Assembly (NCBI RefSeq): GCF_900102175.1
Contig: NZ_FNKN01000001.1
Location: forward strand, 186,001-250,000
DNA: 64,000 nucleotides
Direction of reading: 5' to 3'
Source of the DNA: Microbacterium sp. cf332
Lineage (GTDB): Bacteria > Actinomycetota > Actinomycetes > Actinomycetales > Microbacteriaceae
Part shown: piece after piece, positions 34,328 to 47,511 of the stretch
How positions within the stretch are numbered: position 1 is the first letter of the stretch
Layout: every line of letters starts with the position of its first letter
The notes under the pieces: model-generated
What the model saw: the letters and a program-made list of their open reading frames with translations, nothing else
What the model was told of the DNA's origin: nothing
Database searches by the model: none
Made by a program: the position numbers and the translations under genes

Positions 34328-34333
34328 TATCAT
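34328..34333 (+). promoter_or_regulatory. -10 element TATCAT for the pyr operon
   Basis: TATCAT about 60 bases before the pyrR ATG. A start near 34340 would give a leader of roughly 50 bases containing the PyrR-binding motif. No good -35 is visible. Confidence 0.45.
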
Positions 34334-34362
34334 GGGCGCCGCACCCAGCAACCTTTAACACC

Positions 34363-34374
34363 GTCCCGTGAGGC
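34363..34374 (+). promoter_or_regulatory. PyrR-binding RNA motif in the pyr leader
   Basis: GTCCCGTGAGGC matches the known PyrR binding-loop consensus (RUCCNGNGAGGY) at every position. It is flanked by CCG (34361-34363) and CGG (34374-34376), which can form the top of a short hairpin. The purine-rich ribosome binding site of pyrR (34375-34384) directly follows. This fits the translational repression by PyrR described in mycobacteria: uracil nucleotide-bound PyrR would mask ribosome binding. Confidence 0.75.
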
Positions 34375-34391
34375 GGAGAAGGGAGTGGCGG

Positions 34392-34922
34392 ATGAGCACG
34401 CGAACCGTGCTGCATGAAGCCGACATAGCCCGGGCCCTGACGAGGATCTCGCACGAGATCCTCGAGTCGAACAGGGGACCCGCCGAGCTCGTCATCCTCG
34501 GGATCCCCCGGCGGGGAGTGCCCCTCGCGTCCCGCATCGGCGCGCTGCTCGCCGACATCTCCGGAACCGCGGTACCCGTCGGAGCCCTCGACGTGACGAT
34601 GTACCGCGACGATCTGCATCGCAACCCCACGCGGGCGCCGCAGCCCACCGACATCCCGGCCGGCGGGGTCGACGGGAAGACCGTGGTCCTCGTCGACGAC
34701 GTGCTCTTCTCGGGCCGTTCGATCCGCGCGGCCCTCGACGCTCTCCAGGACATCGGCCGCCCCGCGGCGGTCCGCCTCGCGACCCTGGTCGACCGGGGCC
34801 ACCGTGAGCTGCCCATCCGGCCCGACTTCGTCGGCAAGAACCTCCCGAGCGCCCGCGAGGAGCGCGTCAACGTGCGTCTTCGCGAGATCGACGGCGCCGA
34901 GGAGGTGACGATCGGCTCATGA
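34392..34922 (+). CDS. pyrR: PyrR bifunctional regulator / uracil phosphoribosyltransferase
   Basis: 176 aa, normal for PyrR. The PRTase signature is [20 protein letters not shown], with [10 protein letters not shown] for the binding loop and MYRDDL before it. It binds pyr mRNA when UMP is high and has weak uracil phosphoribosyltransferase activity. ATG 34392 ([16 protein letters not shown]) is chosen; a GTG at 34368 is inside the RNA motif and is not a sensible start. The end overlaps pyrB by four bases. Confidence 0.95.
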   Translation: MSTRTVLHEADIARALTRISHEILESNRGPAELVILGIPRRGVPLASRIGALLADISGTAVPVGALDVTMYRDDLHRNPTRAPQPTDIPAGGVDGKTVVLVDDVLFSGRSIRAALDALQDIGRPAAVRLATLVDRGHRELPIRPDFVGKNLPSAREERVNVRLREIDGAEEVTIGS

Positions 34923-35884
34923 GGCACCTCCTCGACACGAAAGAGCTCGACCGCGCCCGGGCGCTGCGCATCCTCGACGTCGCGGAGGACATGGCCGCGA
35001 CCCAGCAGCGCGAGGTGCGGAAGCTCCCCACCCTGCGCGGCAAGACCGTCGTGAACCTCTTCTTCGAGGACTCGACCCGCACGCGCATCTCGTTCGAGGC
35101 GGCCGCGAAGCGGCTCTCCGCGGACGTCATCAACTTCTCCGCCAAGGGCTCGTCGGTGTCGAAGGGCGAGTCGCTCCAGGACACCGCCCAGACGCTGCAG
35201 GCGATGGGAGCCGACGCCGTCGTCATCCGGCACGGAGCGTCGGGCGCGCCGCAGACCCTCGCGACGAGCGGATGGATCAGCGCGGGCGTGGTGAACGCCG
35301 GGGACGGCACCCACGCGCATCCGACGCAGGCGCTGCTCGACGCCTTCACGGTGCGCAAGCGCTTCTTCGGCGACGACAGTCGCGGCCGCGATCTCGCCGG
35401 CCTGCGGGTGACCATCGTCGGCGACATCCTGCACTCCCGCGTCGCACGCTCGAACGTCTGGCTCCTCGCGACCCTCGGAGCCGAGGTCACTCTCGTCGCG
35501 CCGCCCACCCTCGTCCCGCAGGACGTGTCGGCCTGGCCGGTGCGCGTGCGTTATGACCTCGACGAGGCGATCGCGGACGGACCCGACGCGCTGATGATGC
35601 TGCGCATCCAGCTCGAGCGCATGAACGCCGCGTATTTCCCCACTGAACGGGAGTATTCGCGGACGTGGGGCCTGGACGCCGAGCGTCTGGCGGCTCTGCC
35701 GGCCGATAGCATTGTGCTGCACCCCGGGCCGATGAACCGGGGGATGGAGATCTCCGCCGCTGCCGCCGATTCGCCGCGCTCGACCGTGCTCGAGCAGGTC
35801 GCGAACGGTGTGTCGGTGCGGATGGCCGTGCTCTACCTGCTGCTGGCGGGGGAGCGCACCGATGCTGAGGAGGACGGACGATGA
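34919..35884 (+). CDS. pyrB: Aspartate carbamoyltransferase catalytic subunit
   Basis: 321 aa. It carries out the first committed step of pyrimidine synthesis. Carbamoyl-phosphate binding is shown by [13 protein letters not shown] and [12 protein letters not shown]; the aspartate loop is later in the protein. A pyrI regulatory chain is not seen, as is usual in this phylum. It overlaps both pyrR and pyrC by four bases (ATGA). Confidence 0.97.
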   Translation: MRHLLDTKELDRARALRILDVAEDMAATQQREVRKLPTLRGKTVVNLFFEDSTRTRISFEAAAKRLSADVINFSAKGSSVSKGESLQDTAQTLQAMGADAVVIRHGASGAPQTLATSGWISAGVVNAGDGTHAHPTQALLDAFTVRKRFFGDDSRGRDLAGLRVTIVGDILHSRVARSNVWLLATLGAEVTLVAPPTLVPQDVSAWPVRVRYDLDEAIADGPDALMMLRIQLERMNAAYFPTEREYSRTWGLDAERLAALPADSIVLHPGPMNRGMEISAAAADSPRSTVLEQVANGVSVRMAVLYLLLAGERTDAEEDGR

Positions 35885-37191
35885 GCGAGAGCTTCCTCAT
35901 CCGCGGGGCCCGCCGCGCCGGCGGCGACGCGATGGACATGATCGTCCGGGACGGCCTCGTCGCCGAGACCGGGTCGCACCTGAGCGCATCGGGTGCGACG
36001 GTCGTCGACGCCGACGGGCTCATCGCGCTGCCCGGCCTGGTCGACCTCCACACCCACCTGCGCGAACCCGGTTACGAGGCGTCGGAGACGATCCTGACCG
36101 GTTCGCGTGCGGCGGCGGCCGGCGGCTACACGACGGTGTTCGCGATGCCCAACACCTCGCCCGTCGCCGACACGGCCGGCGTCGTCGAACAAGAGCTCGC
36201 CCTCGGCGAAGCGGCGGGCTACGTCCACGTGCAGCCGATCGGCGCCGTGACCATCGGTCAGAAGGGCGAGCGGCTCGCCGAGCTGGGAGCCATGGCCGCC
36301 TCCCGCGCGCGCGTGCGGGTGTTCAGCGACGACGGATTCTGCGTGTTCGACCCGCTCATCATGCGGCGTGCCCTCGAGTACGTGAAGTCGTTCGACGGGG
36401 TCGTCGCGCAGCACGCGCAGGACCCGCGGCTGACCGAGGGCGCGCAGATGAACGAGGGCACCGTCTCGGCCGAGCTCGGTCTGGCCGGGTGGCCGGCCGT
36501 GGCCGAGGAGTCGATCATCGCCCGCGACGTGCTGCTGGCCGAGCACGTGGGGTCTCGTCTCCACGTCTGCCACCTCTCGACGGCCGGCTCGGTCGACATC
36601 ATCCGGTGGGCGAAGAAGCGCGGCGTGAACGTCACCGCCGAGGTCACCCCCCACCACCTGCTGCTCTCGGAGGAGCTGGTGCGCGGCTACGACGCGCGCT
36701 TCAAGGTCAACCCGCCGCTCCGGCGCGACGAGGATGTGCTGGCCGTTCGCGAGGGACTGGCCGACGGCACGATCGACATCGTCGCGACCGACCACGCTCC
36801 GCACCCCGCCGAGGCGAAGACGTGCGAGTGGGCCGCAGCGGCGAACGGCATGGTCGGCCTCGAGTCGGCGCTTCGCGTCGTGCAGCAGGCCGTCGTCGAC
36901 ACGGGGATGCTGAGCTGGGACGACGTCGCGCGCGTCATGTCGGCGGCTCCCGCCCGCATCGGTCGTCTCGACGACAGCGGCACGCCCCTCGAGGCGGGAC
37001 GCCCGGGCTCGTTCACGCTGTACGACCCGCGGCCCGTGCGCACCTTCTCGGCCGCCGACCTGCGCGGCCGCAGCGTGAACTCGCCCTACCTCGATCGCGA
37101 ACTGCCCGGCGAGGTGCGCTGGACCTTCTTCCGCGGCACCGCGACCGTGGCCGACGGTCACCTGCTCGACACGGCCGGGGTGCGCGCGTGA
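35881..37191 (+). CDS. pyrC: Dihydroorotase
   Basis: 436 aa, class I dihydroorotase. The two-metal site is visible: [12 protein letters not shown], the [14 protein letters not shown] region, [11 protein letters not shown], and [12 protein letters not shown]. It cyclises carbamoyl aspartate to dihydroorotate. ATG overlaps pyrB, and its stop overlaps the GTG of the next small membrane protein. Confidence 0.96.
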   Translation: MSESFLIRGARRAGGDAMDMIVRDGLVAETGSHLSASGATVVDADGLIALPGLVDLHTHLREPGYEASETILTGSRAAAAGGYTTVFAMPNTSPVADTAGVVEQELALGEAAGYVHVQPIGAVTIGQKGERLAELGAMAASRARVRVFSDDGFCVFDPLIMRRALEYVKSFDGVVAQHAQDPRLTEGAQMNEGTVSAELGLAGWPAVAEESIIARDVLLAEHVGSRLHVCHLSTAGSVDIIRWAKKRGVNVTAEVTPHHLLLSEELVRGYDARFKVNPPLRRDEDVLAVREGLADGTIDIVATDHAPHPAEAKTCEWAAAANGMVGLESALRVVQQAVVDTGMLSWDDVARVMSAAPARIGRLDDSGTPLEAGRPGSFTLYDPRPVRTFSAADLRGRSVNSPYLDRELPGEVRWTFFRGTATVADGHLLDTAGVRA

Positions 37192-37712
37192 GCCGCGAGG
37201 GCGCGCTGCTCGTGATGGTGGCGGTCGCGCTCGTCCTGCTCGCTCTCGGCGTGTGGGCGTGGCGACGACGAACGCGGCGCGACAGCGGCCTCACCGCGCC
37301 GGTCGGCGAACTGCCCGACCGTGCCGTCGAGACGGCGGTGATCTCGGGACTGTACGTCGCGACGACCCGCCACGACGAGCCGCTCGAGCGCCTCGCCATC
37401 CGCGGACTCGGCTTCCGATCCCGTGTCGAGGTCATCGTCGCCGACGGCCCCGCCGGCGGTGGAGTGGCCATCGACCTGACCGGTCAGCCCCGGCTGTTCA
37501 TCCCCGCCGAGCGCATTGTCTCGGTCGATCAGGCCACGGTCGCGATCGACCGCGTCGTCGAGAAGCAGGGGCTGACCCGCCTGTGCTGGCTGATCGACGA
37601 CGAGACGATCGTCGACAGCTACTTCCGCCCCCAGACCGCCTCGGCGCGTGCCCTGGCCGAGTCCATCCAGACCATCGTGACCCCCACTCAGACCCCAGGA
37701 GGCGACGCGTGA
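37188..37712 (+). CDS. Membrane-anchored PH-like protein inside the pyr operon
   Basis: 174 aa. One N-terminal helix (about 6-25) is followed by a short RRRTRR stop-transfer and a soluble, beta-rich domain (about 45-150) like the bacterial PH-like fold. I recognise no catalytic motif. It is coupled to pyrC (GTGA) and carA (GTGA), so it is made with the pathway enzymes. Similar proteins stand here in other actinobacteria, but their role is unknown. A link to membrane-bound dihydroorotate dehydrogenase would be speculation. Confidence 0.7.
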   Translation: MSREGALLVMVAVALVLLALGVWAWRRRTRRDSGLTAPVGELPDRAVETAVISGLYVATTRHDEPLERLAIRGLGFRSRVEVIVADGPAGGGVAIDLTGQPRLFIPAERIVSVDQATVAIDRVVEKQGLTRLCWLIDDETIVDSYFRPQTASARALAESIQTIVTPTQTPGGDA

Positions 37713-38856
37713 CCCTGTTCACCCGTGACCCCGCCGTGCTCGTTCTCGAGGACGGAACCCGCCACGTCGGCCGCGCCTATGGCGCGCGCGGCACCACTCT
37801 CGGCGAGGTCGTCTTCGCCACCGGCATGACCGGATACCAGGAGACCCTGACCGATCCGTCGTACGCCGGTCAGATCGTGCTGCAGACCGCCCCCCACATC
37901 GGCAACACCGGCATGAACGCCGAGGACGTCGAGTCGCGACGCATCTGGGTGGCCGGCTACATCGTCCGCGATCCCTCGCGCGTCGTGTCGAACTGGCGCT
38001 CCGAGAACTCGCTCGACGCGTCGCTCGAGAGCGACGGCATCGTCGGCATCAGCGGCATCGACACGCGCGCCGTGACCCGGGTCCTGCGCTCCGCCGGCTC
38101 GATGCGCGGCGGCGTGTTCAGCGGAGACGCCGCCGACATCGACCCCGACGAGCAGCTGCGCATCGTGCGCGAGGCCCCGGCGATGAGCGGCCGCAACCTC
38201 TCGGCCGAGGTGTCGGTGCCCGCCGCGGAGGTGACGCCGGCGGCGGGTGAGCGCCTGGGCAACCTCGCGGTGCTCGACCTCGGCGTCAAGCAGGCCACGG
38301 TGAACAACCTCGCCGCGCGCGGCTTCGACGTCCACGTCCTGCCGCAGGACGTGACCCTCGAGCAGCTTCGCGCCATCGATCCGGTCGCCGTCTTCTACTC
38401 GAACGGGCCCGGCGATCCCGCCGCGAGCGACCATCACGTCGAGCTGCTGCGCGGTGTGCTCGCCGAGCGGCTGCCCTTCTTCGGCATCTGCTTCGGCAAT
38501 CAGCTGCTCGGCCGCGCCCTCGGCTTCGGCACGTACAAACTGCCCTTCGGGCACCGCGGCATCAACCAGCCGGTGCTCGACAAGCAGACCGGCCGCGTCG
38601 AGATCACCGCCCACAACCACGGCTTCGCCGTCGACGCGCCCCTCGAGGGCGTCATCGACAGCCCCGCCGGCTTCGGCCGCGTGGAGGTCAGCCACGTGGG
38701 CCTCAACGACAACGTCGTGGAGGGCCTGCGCGCCCTCGACCTGCCCGCCTTCTCGGTGCAGTACCACCCCGAGGCCGCGGCGGGACCGCACGATGCCAAC
38801 TACCTCTTCGACCGCTTCCGCGACCTCGTGATCGCGACCCAGGAGACCAAGAACTG

Positions 38857-38857
<1 letters not shown>
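37709..38857 (+). CDS. carA: Carbamoyl-phosphate synthase small subunit
   Basis: 382 aa. The glutaminase subunit, with a CarA N-terminal domain ([15 protein letters not shown] ... [13 protein letters not shown]) and a class I amidotransferase domain. The nucleophile is the cysteine in [12 protein letters not shown] and the late triad residues are in [17 protein letters not shown] 37709 is preceded by a clear AGGAGG; longer frames upstream overlap the preceding gene and are not used. The TGATG junction links it to carB. Confidence 0.96.
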
Positions 38858-42140
<3,283 letters not shown>

Positions 42141-42144
<4 letters not shown>

Positions 42145-43010
42145 CCGGATTCGGGGAGCGCCTCACCGGCGCGCTCGCGCAGTACGGGCCGCTCTGCGTC
42201 GGCATCGATCCGCACGCCGCGCTGCTCGCGGACTGGGGCCTGCCGGCCTCCGCCGCGGGCGTCCGAGAGTTCGGCCTGCGCGTCGTGTCGGCCGCCCACG
42301 GGCGCGTCGGCATCGTCAAGCCGCAGGTGGCCTTCTTCGAGCGCTACGGCTCGGCCGGCTTCGCCGCTCTGGAGGACGTGCAGCGCGCCGCACGCGAGGC
42401 CGGGCTGATCGTCATCGCCGATGCCAAGCGGGGTGACATCGGCAGCACGATGGACGGCTACGCGGCGGCCTGGCTCGAGCCGGGCGCACCCCTGGAAGCC
42501 GATGCCGTCACCGTGAGCCCGTACCTGGGGCCCGGATCGCTCCGCGGCACCATCTCGGCGGCGGCACGGGCCGGCAAGGGCGTGTTCGTCCTGGCCGCGA
42601 CGAGCAACCCGGAGGCGTTCGGCCTGCAGTCCGCCGAGGTCACCGCGGTTGACGCCCAGCGGGGCCAGACGGTCGCCGACTGGGTGGCGAGCGGCGTCGC
42701 ATGGGCGAACCGCGCCGCGGTCGACGCCGGCGGCCTCGGCCACGTGGGTCTCGTCGTGGGCGCCACCGTCGACCGCGACGAGCTCGGCCTCGGCGACGAC
42801 GCGCTGCGCGGCGCGCCCATCCTTGCGCCGGGCTTCGGAGCGCAGGGCGCCGCACTGCGCGACCTGCGCGGCGTGTTCGGCGCGCACGCGTCGCAGGTCG
42901 TCGCGAGCGCGAGCCGCAGCGTCCTGGCGGCCGGTCCCGACGGGATCGAGGCGTCGATAGACGAGCACCGGCGCGAGCTCTCCGCCGTGGAGGAGGAAAG
43001 ACGTGGCTGA
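42141..43010 (+). CDS. pyrF: Orotidine 5'-phosphate decarboxylase, type II
   Basis: 289 aa, the longer actinobacterial type. The catalytic Asp-Lys-Asp array reads [14 protein letters not shown]. It forms UMP from OMP. GTG overlaps the carB stop by four bases. Its last eight bases overlap the start of the fused gmk gene, so gmk is probably co-expressed with the pyr operon. Confidence 0.95.
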
Positions 43011-43899
43011 TCGTCCCCAGCCGCCGGAGGTCGATCGGGCGGCGGCATCTCGTCGCGCGGTCGAGGCCCGTCGGGCGCGCGCCGGTCTGAAGAGGGACGT
43101 CGCGATGCGCGTCATCTCGCCCCAGGAACTGCTGCGCCGCGCCCTCGCGGACCCGACGTCGGCCGCGGGGGCCATGCGCGTCACCGACTTCCTGACGGCC
43201 ATCCCCGCGATCGGGGAGAACAAGCGCGACCGCATCCTCGCCGACCTCGACATCTCGCCCGTCAAGCGTCTGGGGGGGCTCGGCTCGCGTCAACGTCTCG
43301 CGCTCCAGGCGTTCCTCGACGAGCGGCTGCCCGAGCCGCGGCCGCGGGCCGGCCGGTCGCGACTGCTGGTTCTCGCCGGGCCGACCGCCGTGGGTAAGGG
43401 CACGGTCGCCGCGCACATCCGCGACAACCACCCCGAGATCCTGCTGTCGGTGTCGGCGACCACGCGTGCGCCGCGCCCGGGCGAGGTCGACGGCGAGCAC
43501 TACTACTTCGTCGACGATGCCGAGTTCGACCGGCTCGTCGCCGAGGATGAGCTGCTGGAGTGGGCGACGGTGCACAACCGCCACCGGTACGGGACGCCGA
43601 AGGCCCCGATCGAGGCCGCCCTCGGTGCGGGGCGGACCGTGCTGCTCGAGATCGACCTGCAGGGCGCGCGACAGGTGCGTGCCGCGGCGCCGGATGCGAC
43701 CCTCGTCTTCCTCCTGCCGCCCAGCTGGGACGAGCTCGTGCAGCGGCTCGTCGGGCGTGGGACCGAGGATGCCGAGGAGCGCGCGCGCCGGCTGCGCACG
43801 GCGCGCGTCGAGCTCGCGTCGCAGAACGAGTTCGACTACCGCATCGTGAACGACACCGTCGCCCGCGCAGCCGCCGAGGTCGCCGCGCTGGCCGACTGA
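43003..43899 (+). CDS. gmk: Guanylate kinase with N-terminal mIHF-type domain
   Basis: 298 aa. The first ~110 residues look like the actinobacterial integration host factor: basic [16 protein letters not shown], then [25 protein letters not shown] and the [18 protein letters not shown] end ([16 protein letters not shown] here). Residues about 115-298 are a complete guanylate kinase: [13 protein letters not shown]-loop, [20 protein letters not shown] for GMP, and [11 protein letters not shown]. In mycobacteria the two are separate adjacent genes (mihF, gmk). The reading frame is continuous here, so it is a fusion of DNA-binding and kinase domains rather than a misread start. GMP to GDP conversion is expected; DNA binding by the fused part is inference. 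Confidence 0.9.
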   Translation: MADRPQPPEVDRAAASRRAVEARRARAGLKRDVAMRVISPQELLRRALADPTSAAGAMRVTDFLTAIPAIGENKRDRILADLDISPVKRLGGLGSRQRLALQAFLDERLPEPRPRAGRSRLLVLAGPTAVGKGTVAAHIRDNHPEILLSVSATTRAPRPGEVDGEHYYFVDDAEFDRLVAEDELLEWATVHNRHRYGTPKAPIEAALGAGRTVLLEIDLQGARQVRAAAPDATLVFLLPPSWDELVQRLVGRGTEDAEERARRLRTARVELASQNEFDYRIVNDTVARAAAEVAALAD

Positions 43900-43904
43900 T
43901 CGCG

Positions 43905-43910
43905 TAGACT
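43905..43910 (+). promoter_or_regulatory. -10 element TAGACT upstream of rpoZ
   Basis: TAGACT followed by GGGGGG and an ATG at 43917. Transcription from about 43917 would give rpoZ a 62-base leader. The ATG itself could start a leaderless overlapping reading frame. Confidence 0.5.
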
Positions 43911-43978
43911 GGGGGGATGCCTGCGCCTGCGGTGCGGCAGCAGACTCTCCACCGACATCGATCCCGGAAGGATCCGCC

Positions 43979-44233
43979 ATGGCCGGAAGCAACGAAGGCA
44001 TCATCGACCCGCCCATCGACGCCCTGCTCGACAAGGTCGACTCCAAGTACCAGCTCGTCATCTACGCGTCCAAGCGCGCGCGTCAGATCAACGACTACTA
44101 CTCCGACCTGCACGAGGGCAACCTCTTCGACAACGTGGGTCCGCTCGTCGACTCGTCGGTCGAGGACAAGCCGCTGACGATCGCGATGCACGAGATCCAC
44201 GAGGACAAGCTGCGCCTGCGCTCGCTCGACTGA
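43979..44233 (+). CDS. rpoZ: DNA-directed RNA polymerase omega subunit
   Basis: 84 aa. The typical short actinobacterial omega, with [25 protein letters not shown] as the conserved region and a C-terminal [15 protein letters not shown]. It helps assembly of RNA polymerase. The ribosome binding site GGAAGGA sits about six bases before the ATG. Downstream a strong hairpin (44256-44296) separates it from metK. Confidence 0.95.
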   Translation: MAGSNEGIIDPPIDALLDKVDSKYQLVIYASKRARQINDYYSDLHEGNLFDNVGPLVDSSVEDKPLTIAMHEIHEDKLRLRSLD

Positions 44234-44255
44234 TCCGACGCTCGTCCCGTCACAT

Positions 44256-44296
44256 TTCTGCCCGCGGCAGCCGGATGTCGGCCGCCGCGGGCAGAA
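44256..44296 (+). terminator. Hairpin between rpoZ and metK
   Basis: A 13-bp perfect stem (44256-44268 with 44284-44296) with a 15-base loop. It may end the rpoZ transcript or act on metK. The left flank has TTT; no T-run follows on the right. Confidence 0.5.
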
Positions 44297-44348
44297 TCGT
44301 CTCCATCCCGATCCCGCCCCGTTCCGTCCTGCCCCACAGGGAGTCCCG

Positions 44349-45542
44349 ATGAGCCAGCTGCGCCTGTTCACGTCCGAGTCCGTCACCGAGGGTCACCCCG
44401 ACAAGATCTGCGACCAGATCTCCGACAGCATCCTCGACGCCCTGCTGACGGTCGACCCGGGCTCGCGGGTCGCGGTGGAGACTCTCGTCACCACGGGCCT
44501 CGTCCACGTCGCCGGCGAGGTGCGCACGGACGGGTACGCCGATATCCCGGGCATCGTCCGCGGAGTGGTGAACCGCATCGGCTACACCTCGAGCGACACG
44601 GGGTTCGACGGCGACTCGTGCGGTGTGACGGTCTCGATCGGCGAGCAGTCGGCCGACATCGCGGCGGGCGTCGACAACGCCCTCGAGCACCGCGAGCAGG
44701 GATCGGTCGATCCCGCCGACGCGCTCGGCGCGGGCGATCAGGGCATCATGTTCGGCTACGCGACGAACGAGACGCCGCAGCTGATGCCGATGGCGATCTG
44801 GACCGCGCACCGCATCGCCGAGCGGCTGACCACGGCGCGCCGCAGCGGTGCGCTGCCGTTCCTCCGCCCCGACGGCAAGACCCAGGTCACCCTGGGCTAC
44901 GACGGAGCCGTCCCCCGGACCGTCGAGACGGTCGTCCTGTCGACGCAGCACCAGCCCGACATCTCGCTGCCGGCGCTGCGCGCGGCCGTCCAGGCCGAGG
45001 TCATCGAGCCGGTGCTCGCCGAGACGGGACTCGACCTGTCCGACGTCGAGTACGTCATCAACCCCGCGGGCCCCTTCGTCGTCGGCGGGCCCAAGGGCGA
45101 CGCGGGCCTCACCGGGCGCAAGATCATCATCGACACCTACGGCGGCGCTGCACGTCACGGGGGCGGCGCGTTCAGCGGCAAGGATCCGTCCAAGGTCGAC
45201 CGCTCCGCGGCATACGCGATGCGCTGGGTCGCCAAGAACGCGGTCGCCGCGGGTCTGGCCGACCGGCTCGAGGTACAGGTCGCCTATGCCATCGGTCGTG
45301 CTGCGCCGGTCGGGCTCTACGTCGAGTCGTTCGGCACGGGCCACGTCTCCGACGAGGCGATCTCGGCCGCCATCCGCGATGTCTTCGACCTGCGCCCGCA
45401 GGCCATCATCGACCGCCTCGACCTGCTCCGGCCGATCTACGCGCAGACGGCTGCCTACGGTCACTTCGGTCGGGAGCTGCCCGAGTTCACGTGGGAGCGC
45501 ACCGACCGCGTCGAGGAGTTGCGCACCGCCGCAGGGCTGTGA
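44349..45542 (+). CDS. metK: S-adenosylmethionine synthase
   Basis: 397 aa, full length. Marks include [20 protein letters not shown] at the N terminus, [16 protein letters not shown], and [19 protein letters not shown]. It makes SAM from methionine and ATP. GGGAG stands shortly before the ATG. I looked for a SAM-sensing leader and saw only the hairpin. Its stop overlaps the GTG of priA. In many actinobacteria coaBC lies between rpoZ and metK; here only 115 bases separate them. Confidence 0.97.
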   Translation: MSQLRLFTSESVTEGHPDKICDQISDSILDALLTVDPGSRVAVETLVTTGLVHVAGEVRTDGYADIPGIVRGVVNRIGYTSSDTGFDGDSCGVTVSIGEQSADIAAGVDNALEHREQGSVDPADALGAGDQGIMFGYATNETPQLMPMAIWTAHRIAERLTTARRSGALPFLRPDGKTQVTLGYDGAVPRTVETVVLSTQHQPDISLPALRAAVQAEVIEPVLAETGLDLSDVEYVINPAGPFVVGGPKGDAGLTGRKIIIDTYGGAARHGGGAFSGKDPSKVDRSAAYAMRWVAKNAVAAGLADRLEVQVAYAIGRAAPVGLYVESFGTGHVSDEAISAAIRDVFDLRPQAIIDRLDLLRPIYAQTAAYGHFGRELPEFTWERTDRVEELRTAAGL

Positions 45543-47503
45543 CCGGCGCCTCGCGGCGCGTCGCGCGCGTCCTCATCGACTCTCCGCTGCCGCAGCTCGA
45601 CCGGCTGTTCGACTATGCGGTGCCCGACGGTCTGCTCGCCGCGGCCGTCCCGGGGGTGCGGGTCAAGGTGCCGCTCCGAACCGTCGGGCGGACTGTCGAG
45701 GGATACCTGGTCGAGCTCGGCGACGAAGCCGACGGCGACCGCCCCCTCTCCGAGCTCGACGAGGTGGTCTCGCGGGTCGAGGTGCTGCCCGCCCGGCTCT
45801 ATGCGCACGCGCGTCGCGCCGCCGACCGGGCCGCGGGGTCGGCGAGCGACATCCTGCGCCTGGTGATCCCGAAGCGGATGGTGCGGGCTGAGAAGGCGTG
45901 GACGGCCGCGGGTGCGCCGGAGACTCCGGCGGTCGACGAGGGCGACCGGGGCTGGGCAGCGGACGTCGTGGCGGCGTACCCCGACCTCGCGAGTGCGGTC
46001 GAGGGCGGCGAGCGCATCGCCGTCGACGCGCCGCCGCGCCCGTCCGATGACGTTCCGGCCTGGGCGGAGCTCCTTGCGGCGACGGCAGTGCTCACGCTGT
46101 CACGCGGCAGGAGCGCGGTCATCGTCGTTCCCGATCACCGCGACGAGGCGCACGTGCTCGCCGTCCTCGAGAGACACGTCGACGCGGCGGCGGTCGTGCG
46201 AGACGACGCGCGTCGGTCGGGCCCGGAGCGGTACGCGAGCTACCTCCGCCTGCTCGCGGAGGTGCCGTGCATCGTGGTGGGCAACCGGTCGAGCGTCTAC
46301 GCACCCGCGCACGACGTGGGCGCCGTCATCGTGTGGGACGACGGCGACCCCCTGCTCGCCGAACCGCTCAGCCCCGGCGTGCACGCCCGCGATGCCGCCC
46401 TCGTTCGGCAGGAGCTGCAGGACTGCGCCCTCGTGTTCGCCGGCCTCACCCGCTCGACCGACGTGGAACGGCTCGTCGCGCTGGGCTGGGTGCGCGAAAT
46501 CTCGGCGCGCCGACGGGAGAGCCCGAGGATCGTGCTGTCCGCGACGCGGGAGGGCGAGTCGCGCGGGACCCGCGTGCCGTCCGCCGCCTTCGCCGCCGCA
46601 CGCGAGGCGCTCACGCACGGTCCGGTCCTCGTCCAGGTGGCGCGGCCGGGATACGCGCCCGTCCTCGTGTGCGCCGACTGTCGCACGCCCGCGCGCTGCG
46701 CCCACTGCGCCGGCCCCCTCCGGGCGCGACGCCCGGGGGCGGTGCCGGAGTGCGCGTGGTGCGGCCGGTCCGCGCCCGCGTGGGCATGCGCGTCGTGCTC
46801 GTCGCACCGCCTGCGCATGGCGTCATCGGGCAGCGAGCGGACGGCCGACGAACTGGGGCGCGCGTTCCCGAACACGCGCGTGATCGTCTCGGACGGCGAG
46901 CACCAGCTCACGCACGTCGACGCCAGACCCGCGCTCGTCATCGCGACCCGCGGGGCCGAGCCGTTCGCGCCGGGCGGGTACCGTGCCGTCATCCTGCTCG
47001 ACGGCGATCGGATGCTCATGACCGAGCAGCTGCGGATCGCCGAGGCGTGCCTGCGCTGGTGGTCGGACGCCGCGGCGCTCGCGGCCCCCGGAGCGCCCGT
47101 CCACCTCGTCGGCGTCGCCGGCCCGGCCGCCCGCGCGCTCGCCACCTGGACCCAGGCCGCGTATGCGCGGGCCGAGCTCGCCGAGCGCGCGCCGCTGCAC
47201 ATGCCGCCGACGGTGCGCGTCGCCGCGATCGACGGCACTGCCGCGGCGGTGCCGGAGGCCATCGCTCAGCTCCGGCACGATGTGCCCGAGCTGTCCGAGT
47301 CGGCGGTGCTGGGGCCTGTTCCCCACGATGATGTCGTGCGCGCCCTCGTTCGGTTCGAATACTCCCTGGGCCGCGGGGTGGCGGAATCGCTGCGAGCCTC
47401 GGTCGTCGCGGCAGCACTGCGCGGGCGACGCCGGCGCGGGGCGCCCCCCGGCCCGCGCAATACACTCAGAGTGCGTCTCGACGTGCCCGATCTCGATCTG
47501 TGA
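45539..47503 (+). CDS. priA: PriA-like primosomal protein without ATPase motifs
   Basis: 654 aa. The N-terminal 3' DNA-binding domain ([19 protein letters not shown]) and the zinc region with paired cysteines ([13 protein letters not shown] ... [16 protein letters not shown]) are kept. The helicase motifs are not: where PriA has GxTGSGKT the sequence runs [17 protein letters not shown], and the DEEH box is WDDGD. This matches actinobacterial PriA proteins annotated as lacking helicase activity. It may still act as a structural primosome loader. GTG 45539 overlaps metK; longer upstream frames are metK shadow. Confidence 0.85.
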   Translation: MTGASRRVARVLIDSPLPQLDRLFDYAVPDGLLAAAVPGVRVKVPLRTVGRTVEGYLVELGDEADGDRPLSELDEVVSRVEVLPARLYAHARRAADRAAGSASDILRLVIPKRMVRAEKAWTAAGAPETPAVDEGDRGWAADVVAAYPDLASAVEGGERIAVDAPPRPSDDVPAWAELLAATAVLTLSRGRSAVIVVPDHRDEAHVLAVLERHVDAAAVVRDDARRSGPERYASYLRLLAEVPCIVVGNRSSVYAPAHDVGAVIVWDDGDPLLAEPLSPGVHARDAALVRQELQDCALVFAGLTRSTDVERLVALGWVREISARRRESPRIVLSATREGESRGTRVPSAAFAAAREALTHGPVLVQVARPGYAPVLVCADCRTPARCAHCAGPLRARRPGAVPECAWCGRSAPAWACASCSSHRLRMASSGSERTADELGRAFPNTRVIVSDGEHQLTHVDARPALVIATRGAEPFAPGGYRAVILLDGDRMLMTEQLRIAEACLRWWSDAAALAAPGAPVHLVGVAGPAARALATWTQAAYARAELAERAPLHMPPTVRVAAIDGTAAAVPEAIAQLRHDVPELSESAVLGPVPHDDVVRALVRFEYSLGRGVAESLRASVVAAALRGRRRRGAPPGPRNTLRVRLDVPDLDL

Positions 47504-47511
47504 GGAGCGCT

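Noticed and set aside
44234..44348. Possible SAM riboswitch before metK
   Set aside because: I could find only one long hairpin and no paired conserved SAM-aptamer core. The gap is also short for such an element.
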